Source: Wenzhouxiangella sp. (GTDB taxonomy: Bacteria; Pseudomonadota; Gammaproteobacteria; Xanthomonadales; Wenzhouxiangellaceae). From it: 9,145 bases of DNA. Under the pieces are notes generated by a model, which was given only the letters and a program-made list of their open reading frames with translations, had not been told where the DNA came from and did no database searches. Numbering within the stretch: the stretch's first letter is position 1; every line of letters starts with the position of its first letter. Both the position numbers and the translations under genes were made by a program. The stretch is taken from NCBI GenBank assembly GCA_007119095.1, contig SKQI01000159.1, positions 1-9,145 on the forward strand, written 5' to 3'. Positions 1 to 5,461 of the stretch are shown here, piece by piece.

Positions 1-408
1 AGCCTGCGGCTGCTGGGCCTGGATCAGGACATCCTGTCTACCGAGTCGGAGGGTATGCGCCAGAGCCTGGGCGTGTACCACAAAGGCTCGGTGGTCTGGC
101 TGGCTGATCCGATCGGCGATATCCGGGTTGAGGACTTAAGCCTTGCCGAACCAGAGTCCGCTGGGGCCGGCGAGGCCGGTCTGCTGCGCATTCCGATGGA
201 CGGCACGGTGGTCGATGTGCCGGTGGAGTCCGGGCAGGCCGTCAGCAAGGGCGAGGCGATCCTGGTGATGGAAGCGATGAAAATGGAAACCACCCTGCGC
301 GCGGCCGTGGATGGCGTGGTCGGCGAGCTGGGACTCAAGCCCGTTGACTCGGTGCGCAAGGGCCAGACCGTGACCGTGATCGAGCCCCGCGAAGACCATG
401 CCGACTGA
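1..408 (+). CDS. Acyl-CoA carboxylase biotin-containing alpha subunit, C-terminal part (5' end outside window)
   Basis: Reading frame 1 is open from the first base, so the 135 residues seen are the C-terminal end of a longer protein. The last ~75 residues form a biotinyl carrier domain. The motif MEAMKMET is clear, and the biotin-accepting Lys is at bases 280-282. The flanking pattern 'MDGTVVDVPVESGQAVSKG' before and 'AAVDGVVGELG' after is the usual swinging-arm beta sandwich. The upstream part (YHKGSVVWLADP) resembles the linker (BT) region of acetyl/propionyl/methylcrotonyl/geranyl-CoA carboxylase alpha subunits. Family knowledge: these subunits carboxylate biotin with ATP and bicarbonate, then pass CO2 to an acyl-CoA on a partner beta subunit. 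The acyl substrate cannot be told from this fragment. The 3' end overlaps the next gene by 11 bases, suggesting one operon and coupled translation. Confidence 0.9.
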   Translation, partial: SLRLLGLDQDILSTESEGMRQSLGVYHKGSVVWLADPIGDIRVEDLSLAEPESAGAGEAGLLRIPMDGTVVDVPVESGQAVSKGEAILVMEAMKMETTLRAAVDGVVGELGLKPVDSVRKGQTVTVIEPREDHAD

Positions 409-2221
409 CGCCGAGCTGCGCCTGTCGAACCTGGCCCGCGGTGCCTGGCCGCTGCTCAAGCGCCTGCCGCAGGTGCTCAGCGGCTATCGGCTGGTCAAGA
501 GCAGCGACCTGGACCGGCGCTATTCCATCGGCAGCATTCTCGAACACAACGCCCGGCGCCACGGCGCGCTGCCGGCACTGCGTTATCGCGGCACCGACAT
601 CAGCCATGCCGAACTCAATGCTCGGGCCAATCGCATTGCCCGTCTGCTGGCCGAGCGCGGCGTCAGCGCCGGGGCGAAGGTCGGGATTCTGCTGGACAAC
701 CGCCCGGAACTGATCCTGAGTGTGGCCGCGATTGTCAAGCTGGGTGCGGTAGCCGTGGTTCACAACAACCGCCTGCCGCCGCCCTCGCTGGCCCACTGCG
801 TCGGCCTGGCGCCGGGCGAGCAGATGATCGTCGGCCGTGAGTGCCTGGAAACCTGGCAATCGCTGGCCGATCACTTGCCGGCCGAGCAGGCCATCGCGCC
901 ACTGGTCGTGGCCGATGACGAGGCCGGGCCGGTAGTCGATGGTGAGCTGGATTTGCTTGCCCTGGCCGACACCCAGCCCGATGACAACCTGCCGCAGACC
1001 GCCGAAGTGCGGATGGGTGATACCTGTTGTTACGTGTTCACCTCGGGCACCACGGGGCTGCCGAAGGCGGCGGTGATCCGACACATCCGCTGGATCAAGG
1101 CCATGGGTGCGTTCGGCCTGATGGCCCTGGGGCTGAAGCCGGGCCAGGTGCTTTACAACGTGCTGCCGTTCTACCACAACACCGCGCTGGCGGTCGGTTG
1201 GTCCTCGGCGGCCGCCACCGGTGCCTGCCTGGCCATAGGCCGACGCTTCTCGGCCAGCCGCTACTGGGACGAGGTGCGTGAAGTCCAGGCCGATGCCCTG
1301 GTCTATATCGGCGAACTCTGCCGCTTCCTTTACAACCAGCCGGCAACCAACAGCGATCGTGATCACCAGGCCCGGGCCATGGTCGGCAACGGCTTGCGGC
1401 CAGATATCTGGATGGACTTCAAGCGTCGCTTCGGAATCGAGCGCGTTTATGAACTGTACGGCGCCAGCGAGGCGAATATCGCGTTTTTCAATATTCTCAA
1501 CCAGGATCGCACCGTTGGTTTGTGCCCGGCCGAGTACGCCCTGGTCGAATGCGACCACGACAGCGGCGAAGTTCGCAAGGGCGCAGACGATCGCCTGATC
1601 CGGGTCAAATCCGGCGGCACCGGCCTGCTGCTGGGCAAGGTCAGCAAGTCTTATCCCTACGACGGCTACACCGACGACAGGGCCAGCGAAGCGAAGCTGA
1701 TTCGCAATGCCTTTGTTGACGGCGACTGCTGGTTCAACACCGGCGATCTGCTCAAGGACCTGGGCTATCGCCATGCCCGCTTTGTCGACCGGCTGGGCGA
1801 TACCTACCGCTGGCGCGGCGAGAACATCGCCACCACCGAAGTCGAGGCTGCCGCGATGGCCGTCGACGGCATCGCCGAAGCGGTCGCCTACGGCATCAAG
1901 ATACCCGGCGCGGAAGGCCGGGCCGGCATGCTCGCTTTCCGCCCCGAACCCGAGGCCGATATCGATCAACTCATCGAAACCATTGCCGAAGACTTCAGCA
2001 GCCACCTGGGCGAATACGCCATCCCCGTGCTGCTCAGACAGGTCGGCCACCTGGACGCCACCGGCACCTTCAAATTCGTCAAGCGCGACCTGGTCAACGA
2101 AGCCTTCGACACCAACAAAGTCAGCGACCCCCTATGGATCCGTCTCCCGAATACCAAGCACTACCAGGCCCTGACGCCTACTCTGCAGGAACAATTAACC
2201 CACTCCAAACTCGGATACTGA
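398..2221 (+). CDS. FATP-type long-chain/very-long-chain acyl-CoA synthetase (AMP-binding)
   Basis: This 607-residue enzyme of the adenylate-forming (ANL) superfamily should activate fatty or other long-chain acids to acyl-CoA via an acyl-AMP intermediate. Visible motifs in order: P-loop TSGTTGLPK at residues 215-223; VYIGELCRFLYNQP near 305; ELYGASEAN at 352-360; FNTGDLL at 446-452, where Asp450 should contact ATP ribose; DRLGDTYRWRGENIATTEVE at 464-483; and a C-terminal TGTFKFVKRDL with Lys559 as candidate catalytic lysine. The 'IGELCRFL' and 'GDTYRWRGEN' blocks are characteristic of the fatty acid transport protein/VLACS branch rather than FadD. Length is normal for that branch. The start at 398 overlaps the carboxylase stop and lacks a clear Shine-Dalgarno, so translational coupling is likely. 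An SCP-2 gene follows, consistent with a lipid-activation operon. Exact chain-length preference is unknown; a sterol or bile-acid side chain is also possible. Confidence 0.9.
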   Translation: MPTDAELRLSNLARGAWPLLKRLPQVLSGYRLVKSSDLDRRYSIGSILEHNARRHGALPALRYRGTDISHAELNARANRIARLLAERGVSAGAKVGILLDNRPELILSVAAIVKLGAVAVVHNNRLPPPSLAHCVGLAPGEQMIVGRECLETWQSLADHLPAEQAIAPLVVADDEAGPVVDGELDLLALADTQPDDNLPQTAEVRMGDTCCYVFTSGTTGLPKAAVIRHIRWIKAMGAFGLMALGLKPGQVLYNVLPFYHNTALAVGWSSAAATGACLAIGRRFSASRYWDEVREVQADALVYIGELCRFLYNQPATNSDRDHQARAMVGNGLRPDIWMDFKRRFGIERVYELYGASEANIAFFNILNQDRTVGLCPAEYALVECDHDSGEVRKGADDRLIRVKSGGTGLLLGKVSKSYPYDGYTDDRASEAKLIRNAFVDGDCWFNTGDLLKDLGYRHARFVDRLGDTYRWRGENIATTEVEAAAMAVDGIAEAVAYGIKIPGAEGRAGMLAFRPEPEADIDQLIETIAEDFSSHLGEYAIPVLLRQVGHLDATGTFKFVKRDLVNEAFDTNKVSDPLWIRLPNTKHYQALTPTLQEQLTHSKLGY

Positions 2222-2243
2222 TCAGCTACCCTCAATCCCGCAA

Positions 2244-2313
2244 ACCGGAAACCGGAAACCGGAAACCTTGAACCTTGAACCTTGAACCTTGAACCTTGAA
2301 CCTCGGACCTTAA
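2244..2313. repeat. 7-bp tandem array, ten units in perfect phase, abutting the SCP-2 start codon
   Basis: Read from 2244, ten consecutive heptamers follow without a phase break: accggaa three times (2244-2264), accttga five times (2265-2299), then acctcgg (2300-2306) and accttaa (2307-2313). A degenerate eleventh unit, cccgcaa, may precede them at 2237-2243. All ten units keep ACC at the start. The array lies between the acyl-CoA synthetase stop (2219-2221) and the SCP-2 ATG (2315), and it occupies the place where a ribosome binding site would normally be. The unit is not self-complementary, so it does not form a hairpin. It resembles in style the short heptanucleotide repeats (STRRs) described in cyanobacteria, but no relationship is claimed. 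Confidence 0.95.
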
Positions 2314-2314
2314 A

Positions 2315-2656
2315 ATGACCTACACCACCGCAACCGAACTCTTCCAGGACCTCGAAAACCGCTTCCAGTCTTCCGCCGCAGAAACCCTGGAAGCCACCTT
2401 CCAATTCCATATCACCGACATCTCCGGCGACCAGCCCGCCGACTGGCAAGTGATTGTCGACAACGGCAAGTGCCGGGTCGAGCCCGGTACCTCCGACAAC
2501 CCCACGGTGACCCTGACCATTGCCGAACCCGTCTGGCTGGAGCTGGGCCGTGGCGAAAAGGGTGCCCTGTCGGCCTTTATGTCCGGCCAGATCAAGGCCG
2601 GCGGCAACGTCATGCTCGCGCAGAAGCTGGGCCCGGTGTTCGGGTTCAATCTTTGA
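2315..2656 (+). CDS. SCP-2 sterol/lipid carrier domain protein
   Basis: A 113-residue single-domain protein. The C-terminal half has the SCP-2 pattern: 'VTLTIAEPVWLELGRGE' for the strand that pairs with the lipid tunnel, then 'SAFMSGQIKAGGNVMLAQKL', close to the family signature of a hydrophobic residue, a G-K/Q-I/L-K core, a GN, and an LA-KL helix. Members bind lipids or acyl-CoAs in a hydrophobic tunnel and have no catalytic residues. There is no signal peptide, so it should be cytoplasmic. It sits just downstream of a FATP-type acyl-CoA synthetase, which suggests carrying or buffering acyl-CoA (inference). The ATG at 2315 comes immediately after the 7-bp repeat array with no recognisable Shine-Dalgarno. 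No in-frame start upstream fits better, because the array and a stop intervene. Confidence 0.88.
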   Translation: MTYTTATELFQDLENRFQSSAAETLEATFQFHITDISGDQPADWQVIVDNGKCRVEPGTSDNPTVTLTIAEPVWLELGRGEKGALSAFMSGQIKAGGNVMLAQKLGPVFGFNL

Positions 2657-3042
2657 TTGCGCGGCTTTCCATCATGATCGGGCTGGCCGTGATGGCCAGC
2701 CCGCTGCTGGGCCAGCCCACCGGCGAATTGCCACAGGCCACAGGCCTGGTTGCCGACCTGCAATTGGTCGATGCTTCGCAGCTGGGCATGGACGCCTTGC
2801 TGGTGTTGGTGCTGGACGATGACCGCGGATTCTTGATTGAAGGTGAACGCAATTTGCCTGCAGGCCGAGGCATGCAGGTCACGATTGATCATTTGCCGGC
2901 CGAGCAGGGCGAGCTTGCAGTCGCCTGCCGAGTTCTGGTGACGGCCGTACCTTTGCTGATCGGTGGCGAGGAAAAGCTGCAGCCAGCGCAGCGACCTTTC
3001 ACCGTGTTCCAAAACCCGTCCGACACTTGTGGCGAGCAGTAA
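2653..3042 (+). CDS. Small exported protein of unknown function
   Basis: The frame codes for 129 residues if it starts at TTG 2653, which overlaps the SCP-2 stop in the form TTGA. The N-terminus (IARLSIMIGLAVMASPLLGQ) has an Arg followed by a hydrophobic stretch and small residues, as in a Sec signal peptide. The mature part is acidic and has no motif I recognise; it includes 'DALLVLVLDDDRGFLIEGE' and a second half ending 'PFTVFQNPSDTCGEQ'. Two cysteines remain in the mature part. An alternative start is ATG 2674, which removes the Arg and weakens the signal peptide. Codon third positions are GC-rich as in the neighbours, and composition looks like a protein. The antisense frame is open too but rich in Q/H/R, as expected of a shadow. 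Existence is probable, function unknown. Confidence 0.6.
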   Translation: MIARLSIMIGLAVMASPLLGQPTGELPQATGLVADLQLVDASQLGMDALLVLVLDDDRGFLIEGERNLPAGRGMQVTIDHLPAEQGELAVACRVLVTAVPLLIGGEEKLQPAQRPFTVFQNPSDTCGEQ

Positions 3043-3068
3043 ACCCTGCTCCGGCCTTGCCACAGGAC

Positions 3069-3097
3069 TTGAGGCCTGCTCGCGTTCGATGTATCAT
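3069..3097 (+). promoter_or_regulatory. Sigma70-type promoter for tRNA-Lys
   Basis: A -35 box TTGAGG (3069-3074, 4 of 6 to consensus) and a -10 box TATCAT (3092-3097, 5 of 6) are separated by exactly 17 bases. A GC-rich stretch, gcgcgg, follows directly between the -10 and the expected start near 3104. That is the discriminator type associated with stringent control of stable-RNA promoters. The mature tRNA begins about 14 bases after the predicted start. It lies after the stop of the preceding gene (3042), so it gives the tRNA its own transcript. Confidence 0.7.
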
Positions 3098-3117
3098 GCG
3101 CGGCTTCGCTTCAGATC

Positions 3118-3192
3118 GGGCCGTTAGCTCAATGGTAGAGCAGTAGGCTTTTAACCTATTGGTTGAAGGTTCGAGTCCTTCACGGCCCACCA
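3118..3192 (+). tRNA. tRNA-Lys (anticodon UUU), CCA encoded
   Basis: A complete cloverleaf can be folded by eye. The acceptor stem GGGCCGT (3118-3124) pairs perfectly with ACGGCCC (3182-3188). The D stem is gctc/gagc (3127-3130, 3138-3141) with GG at 3134-3135. The anticodon stem is gtagg/cctat (3143-3147, 3155-3159) with one G-U pair and loop cttttaa, giving anticodon TTT at 3150-3152. The T stem is gaagg/ccttc (3165-3169, 3177-3181) with loop ttcgagt. Discriminator A is at 3189 and genomic CCA at 3190-3192. The variable loop tggtt carries G at the position-46 equivalent (3162), the site that TrmB enzymes methylate in other tRNAs. A15 and U48 make a consistent Levitt pair. It decodes AAA/AAG. 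Confidence 0.97.
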
Positions 3193-3201
3193 TCTTTTCG
3201 C

Positions 3202-3846
3202 ATGGTTTCCCGCATTCCGGTCAGCTCACAGCAAGGTTTGCATCCGCGGCTTGAGCAGACTGTCCTGCATCACTGGCGTTCCAGTTGGCAACAGCCGATC
3301 CGGGCGCACAGCCAGCAGGCCTTTGACCAGATTGCGCCACTGGCCGAGCGTGCATCCGCCCTGGTGCTGGATGCCGGCTGTGGCGTAGGCGAATCCACCA
3401 CCCATCTTGCGCGCCGGCACCCCGATGCGTTGGTTATCGGCGTCGACAAGTCAATGCACCGTCTGGCTCGAGCTAGAGATTTGCCGGACAATGCCCGCGT
3501 GGTCAGGGCTGAACTCAGTGACTTCTGGCGCCTGGCGCGTCAGGCCGGGTGGCAATTGCGGGAGCATACACTCTACTACCCGAACCCCTGGCCAAAACCG
3601 GGTCATCTGTGCCGGCGCTGGCATGGGCACCCGGTTTTCCCCGATTTGCTGGCCCTGGGGGGGCGGCTTGAGCTTCGTACGAATTTCAAGCTGTATGCGC
3701 TGGAATTCTCGCGCGCAGTGGAGTTGACGCAGAGCATGCGCGCTGAAGTGGTATCTTTCCACGCTGTCGATCCGATCAGTCCGTTCGAGAGAAAGTATTC
3801 GCTCAGCGGCCACTCACTGTATCGGGTCATCGTCAACCTTCACTAG
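3202..3846 (+). CDS. TrmB-like SAM-dependent methyltransferase
   Basis: A 214-residue protein with a Rossmann methyltransferase fold. Motif I is LDAGCGVGESTTHLA (Asp57, Gly59, Gly61, Gly63), followed by VIGVDKS for the second strand. The block YYPNPWPKPGHLCRRWHGHPVF (from residue 125) and 'GGRLELRTNFKLYALEF' match the layout of the tRNA (guanine-N7) methyltransferase family (TrmB). However, the family's usual PDPW reads PNPW (Asn128), and TDW reads TNF (Asn161). It is therefore probably a paralogous branch, and m7G46 activity is not assured. ATG 3202 lies 9 bases after the tRNA CCA, with no Shine-Dalgarno. The N-terminus from this ATG (VSSQQGLHPRLEQ) looks like the conserved start of the branch. 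A TTG at 3163 inside the tRNA could only add 13 residues read from the tRNA. It is likely co-transcribed with the tRNA and the next gene. Confidence 0.87.
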   Translation: MVSRIPVSSQQGLHPRLEQTVLHHWRSSWQQPIRAHSQQAFDQIAPLAERASALVLDAGCGVGESTTHLARRHPDALVIGVDKSMHRLARARDLPDNARVVRAELSDFWRLARQAGWQLREHTLYYPNPWPKPGHLCRRWHGHPVFPDLLALGGRLELRTNFKLYALEFSRAVELTQSMRAEVVSFHAVDPISPFERKYSLSGHSLYRVIVNLH

Positions 3847-3849
3847 GAG
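3845..3849 (+). promoter_or_regulatory. Ribosome binding site
   Basis: AGGAG lies 9 bases before ATG 3859 and overlaps the stop codon of the preceding gene. It fixes the start of the exported methyltransferase-fold protein and shows tight operon packing. Confidence 0.8.
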
Positions 3850-3858
3850 CATCACGCA

Positions 3859-4665
3859 ATGAAACTGCAAGCCCTGGCCATGCTGGCCACCTCTGCCTTG
3901 CTCGCTGTGCCGGCTGTGGCCGACGAAAGACTGCGCCAGGTCATCGCTGATTCTGATCGGCCAGCCGAACAGGCCGAGCGCGACCAGTTCCGCAATCCAT
4001 ACGAAACACTGAGCTTCTTCGGCATCCGCCCCGACATGACGGTAGTCGAACTGTCACCCGGCGGCGGCTGGTACACCGAAATCCTGGGTCCCTACCTTCG
4101 TGACGAAGGGCAATTGATTGCTGCTCACTGGAATCTGGATGGTGACAATGTGCCGGATTTCTATCGCCGCATCCGTGGTCAATACGAAGAGCGCATCGCC
4201 GATACAGAGCGCTTCGGCGAGATCGAGCTGATTTCTTTCGACCCGCCGGGGCTGGTTGAGCTGGGCAGCCCGGTCAGTGCCGACCTGGTATTGACTTTCC
4301 GCAACGTCCATAGCTGGAAGCGTGCAGGCACCTTCCGCGACGTGGCGCGTGCGGCCCATGCAGTGCTCAAACCCGGTGGCGTATTCGGCGTTGTCAGTCA
4401 TCGCTTGCCCGAGGATCAGGAGCAGGATCCGGAAGTACGCAGTGGTTACGTCCACCAGAGTTGGGTGGTTGGCGTTGTCGAGTCTGAAGGCTTCCGATTG
4501 GTCGAAGCGTCTGAGATCAACGCCAACCCCGCCGATACCGCAGACCATCCCAATGGCGTCTGGACATTGCTTCCCGGCTTGCGAGTCCCGGAAGGAGAAG
4601 ACGAGGAGCTCTTCCGAGCCATTGGGGAAAGTGATCGCTTCACGCTGAAATTCGTCAAGCGCTGA
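3859..4665 (+). CDS. Signal-peptide-bearing class I methyltransferase-fold protein
   Basis: This 268-residue protein begins with a typical Sec signal peptide: Lys2, a hydrophobic core of Ala/Leu/Met, and an AVA site after residue 21 followed by DE. The body looks like a class I SAM-dependent methyltransferase. It has a glycine-rich loop VVELSPGGGWYTEILG with Glu64 and Gly68-70, the strand ADLVLTFRNVHSW as motif IV region, and LKPGGVFGVVSH as motif VI region. The C-terminal third ends in a beta strand, RFTLKFVKR. Proteins of this kind are usually annotated only as 'predicted methyltransferase'. An exported protein would not meet SAM in the periplasm, so its substrate or even its activity is unclear. 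It lies 12 bases after the TrmB-like gene with a good RBS, so the two share a transcript. The stop codon forms the loop of a terminator-like hairpin. Confidence 0.88.
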   Translation: MKLQALAMLATSALLAVPAVADERLRQVIADSDRPAEQAERDQFRNPYETLSFFGIRPDMTVVELSPGGGWYTEILGPYLRDEGQLIAAHWNLDGDNVPDFYRRIRGQYEERIADTERFGEIELISFDPPGLVELGSPVSADLVLTFRNVHSWKRAGTFRDVARAAHAVLKPGGVFGVVSHRLPEDQEQDPEVRSGYVHQSWVVGVVESEGFRLVEASEINANPADTADHPNGVWTLLPGLRVPEGEDEELFRAIGESDRFTLKFVKR

Positions 4666-4680
4666 GCGCTTGACGAATTT
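4648..4680 (+). terminator. 15-bp perfect hairpin with the TGA stop codon as loop
   Basis: The left arm 4648-4662 (aaattcgtcaagcgc) is exactly complementary to the right arm 4666-4680. The loop is only TGA, the stop codon of the upstream gene at 4663-4665. In RNA the stem can extend by two wobble pairs and two Watson-Crick pairs (4644-4647 with 4681-4684). A run of four T (4678-4681) closes the right arm. A terminator acting on both strands is plausible; an mRNA 3'-end stabiliser is the alternative. Confidence 0.65.
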
Positions 4681-4695
4681 TGGCAACTGCAATGC

Positions 4696-4727
4696 AACGG
4701 GGCCCACCATCAACCAAGGGCCCCGTT
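4696..4727 (+). terminator. Second hairpin, GC-rich 10-bp stem
   Basis: aacggggccc (4696-4705) pairs perfectly with gggccccgtt (4718-4727) around a 12-base loop. The downstream T-tract is weak (cttcgttt). Lying 15 bases after the first hairpin, it looks like the second of a tandem pair that ends the tRNA/methyltransferase transcript before the BLUF gene. Confidence 0.6.
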
Positions 4728-4791
4728 CACCTTCGTTTGATTGGCCATGGCAGATACTTCGAGGCGTTAGCTTAGATCGAAAGGGTCGGCC

Positions 4792-5367
4792 ATGAGCCAA
4801 TTATGTCAACTTGTTTACGCGAGTCGAGCCAGGTTAGATTCAAATGGGGCGCGGGGCGTTGTCTCCCCGGAGGTCGCCAGAATTCTCACTCAGTCAAGAC
4901 GCAACAACAAACCACTGCAGGTGGGTGGTGTCCTGTGCTTCGGGGATGATTGCTTTTTTCAGTGTCTTGAGGGCGAGAGAGACGTGGTCGAGCGTTTGTA
5001 TGAGCGCATCGAGAAGGATCCGCGCCATCGGGACGTGATGCTGCTTCGCAAGGAAACAGTTCATCACCGCCAGTATCGCCTGTGGGCGATGAAATATTTC
5101 AGCGTCGAGAAGTCCATCAGGGCCTTTCTTGATGCCAAGGGTCTGGATGGGTTTGATCCCTTTGAGCTCGACGATAGGGGGATTGATGGCCTGCTTGAAA
5201 TCCTGCGTGAAGAAATGGAGACGCGGATCAACCAGCCGGCAGGCAATCGGCCTCAGGAATTGCAGGGTATGGGCGCTGCCGGCGGCGTATCGCCAGCCAT
5301 GCTGGGCGTTGGAGCGCTGGCCGCGGCCGTGGCCGTTGTAGCCATGATCGTGCTGGTCATTCTGTAA
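4792..5367 (+). CDS. BLUF blue-light photoreceptor with C-terminal membrane anchor
   Basis: The 191-residue protein starts with a BLUF (FAD-binding blue-light sensor) domain of about 105 residues. Key flavin-site residues are present at expected spacing: Tyr9 in LVYASR, Asn39 in SRRNN, Gln57 in FFQCLEG, Trp98 and Met100 in LWAMKYF. The Asn-Gln-Trp-Met distances (18, 41, 2) equal those of AppA (N45, Q63, W104, M106). The Tyr-to-Asn distance is 6 residues longer than in AppA. Also typical are 'LEGERDVVERLYERI' and 'DPRHRDV'. Residues ~106-150 are helical and charged, like the helices that follow BLUF cores. A Gly/Ala/Pro-rich linker leads to a hydrophobic helix at ~170-191 that ends at the last residue, so the protein is probably tail-anchored with the sensor in the cytoplasm. 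No enzymatic output domain is present. A weak Shine-Dalgarno, aaggg (4781-4785), lies 6 bases before the ATG. Confidence 0.92.
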   Translation: MSQLCQLVYASRARLDSNGARGVVSPEVARILTQSRRNNKPLQVGGVLCFGDDCFFQCLEGERDVVERLYERIEKDPRHRDVMLLRKETVHHRQYRLWAMKYFSVEKSIRAFLDAKGLDGFDPFELDDRGIDGLLEILREEMETRINQPAGNRPQELQGMGAAGGVSPAMLGVGALAAAVAVVAMIVLVIL

Positions 5368-5461
5368 GCCAGACTGGCGCGTAGGGTCAACGCAGCAAGT
5401 TCAAAGGAACTGCCGCGAACAGGGTTGGCAACGGCAGTGCTTGGGGCGACAATGTCGGCCC

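Noticed and set aside
869..892. A 24-base word shared with 2887-2910 (22 of 24 identical), both coding DHLPAEQ
   Set aside because: It falls inside two unrelated genes in the same frame and has no flanking similarity. Most likely chance from shared codon preference.
335..2050. A 571-codon open frame on the minus strand
   Set aside because: It lies antisense to the acyl-CoA synthetase, whose motifs are unmistakable. Its product is rich in Gln/His/Gly/Ala without motifs, as expected when GC-rich codons are read in reverse.
2237..2313. CRISPR or phage attachment interpretation of the repeat array
   Set aside because: Units are contiguous 7-mers without spacers, and no cas, integrase or phage gene is present.
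2222..2449. Minus-strand ORF encoding a repetitive peptide with RFKV/GS units
   Set aside because: The peptide is only a translation of the 7-bp repeat array plus the antisense of the SCP-2 gene.
2320..3063. A 247-codon minus-strand frame opposite SCP-2 and the small exported protein
   Set aside because: It covers two plus-strand genes, one with a clear SCP-2 domain, and has a shadow-like composition.
3053..3076. Inverted repeat ggcct/aggcc before the tRNA as a terminator
   Set aside because: Only 5 bp plus a wobble with a long loop and no T-run. It overlaps the -35 box and is too weak to call as terminator or operator.
3163..3201. TTG start for the TrmB-like protein inside the tRNA
   Set aside because: The extra 13 residues would be read from the T arm and acceptor stem of a complete tRNA. 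ATG 3202 gives the expected N-terminus.
5409..5438. Inverted repeat actgccg/cggcagt upstream of parC
   Set aside because: 7-bp stem with a 16-base loop and no T-tract; no better than chance in a GC-rich gap.
5441..5461. In-frame TTG start for parC
   Set aside because: ATG 5462 gives the usual MSD-type ParC start; the seven extra residues have no support.
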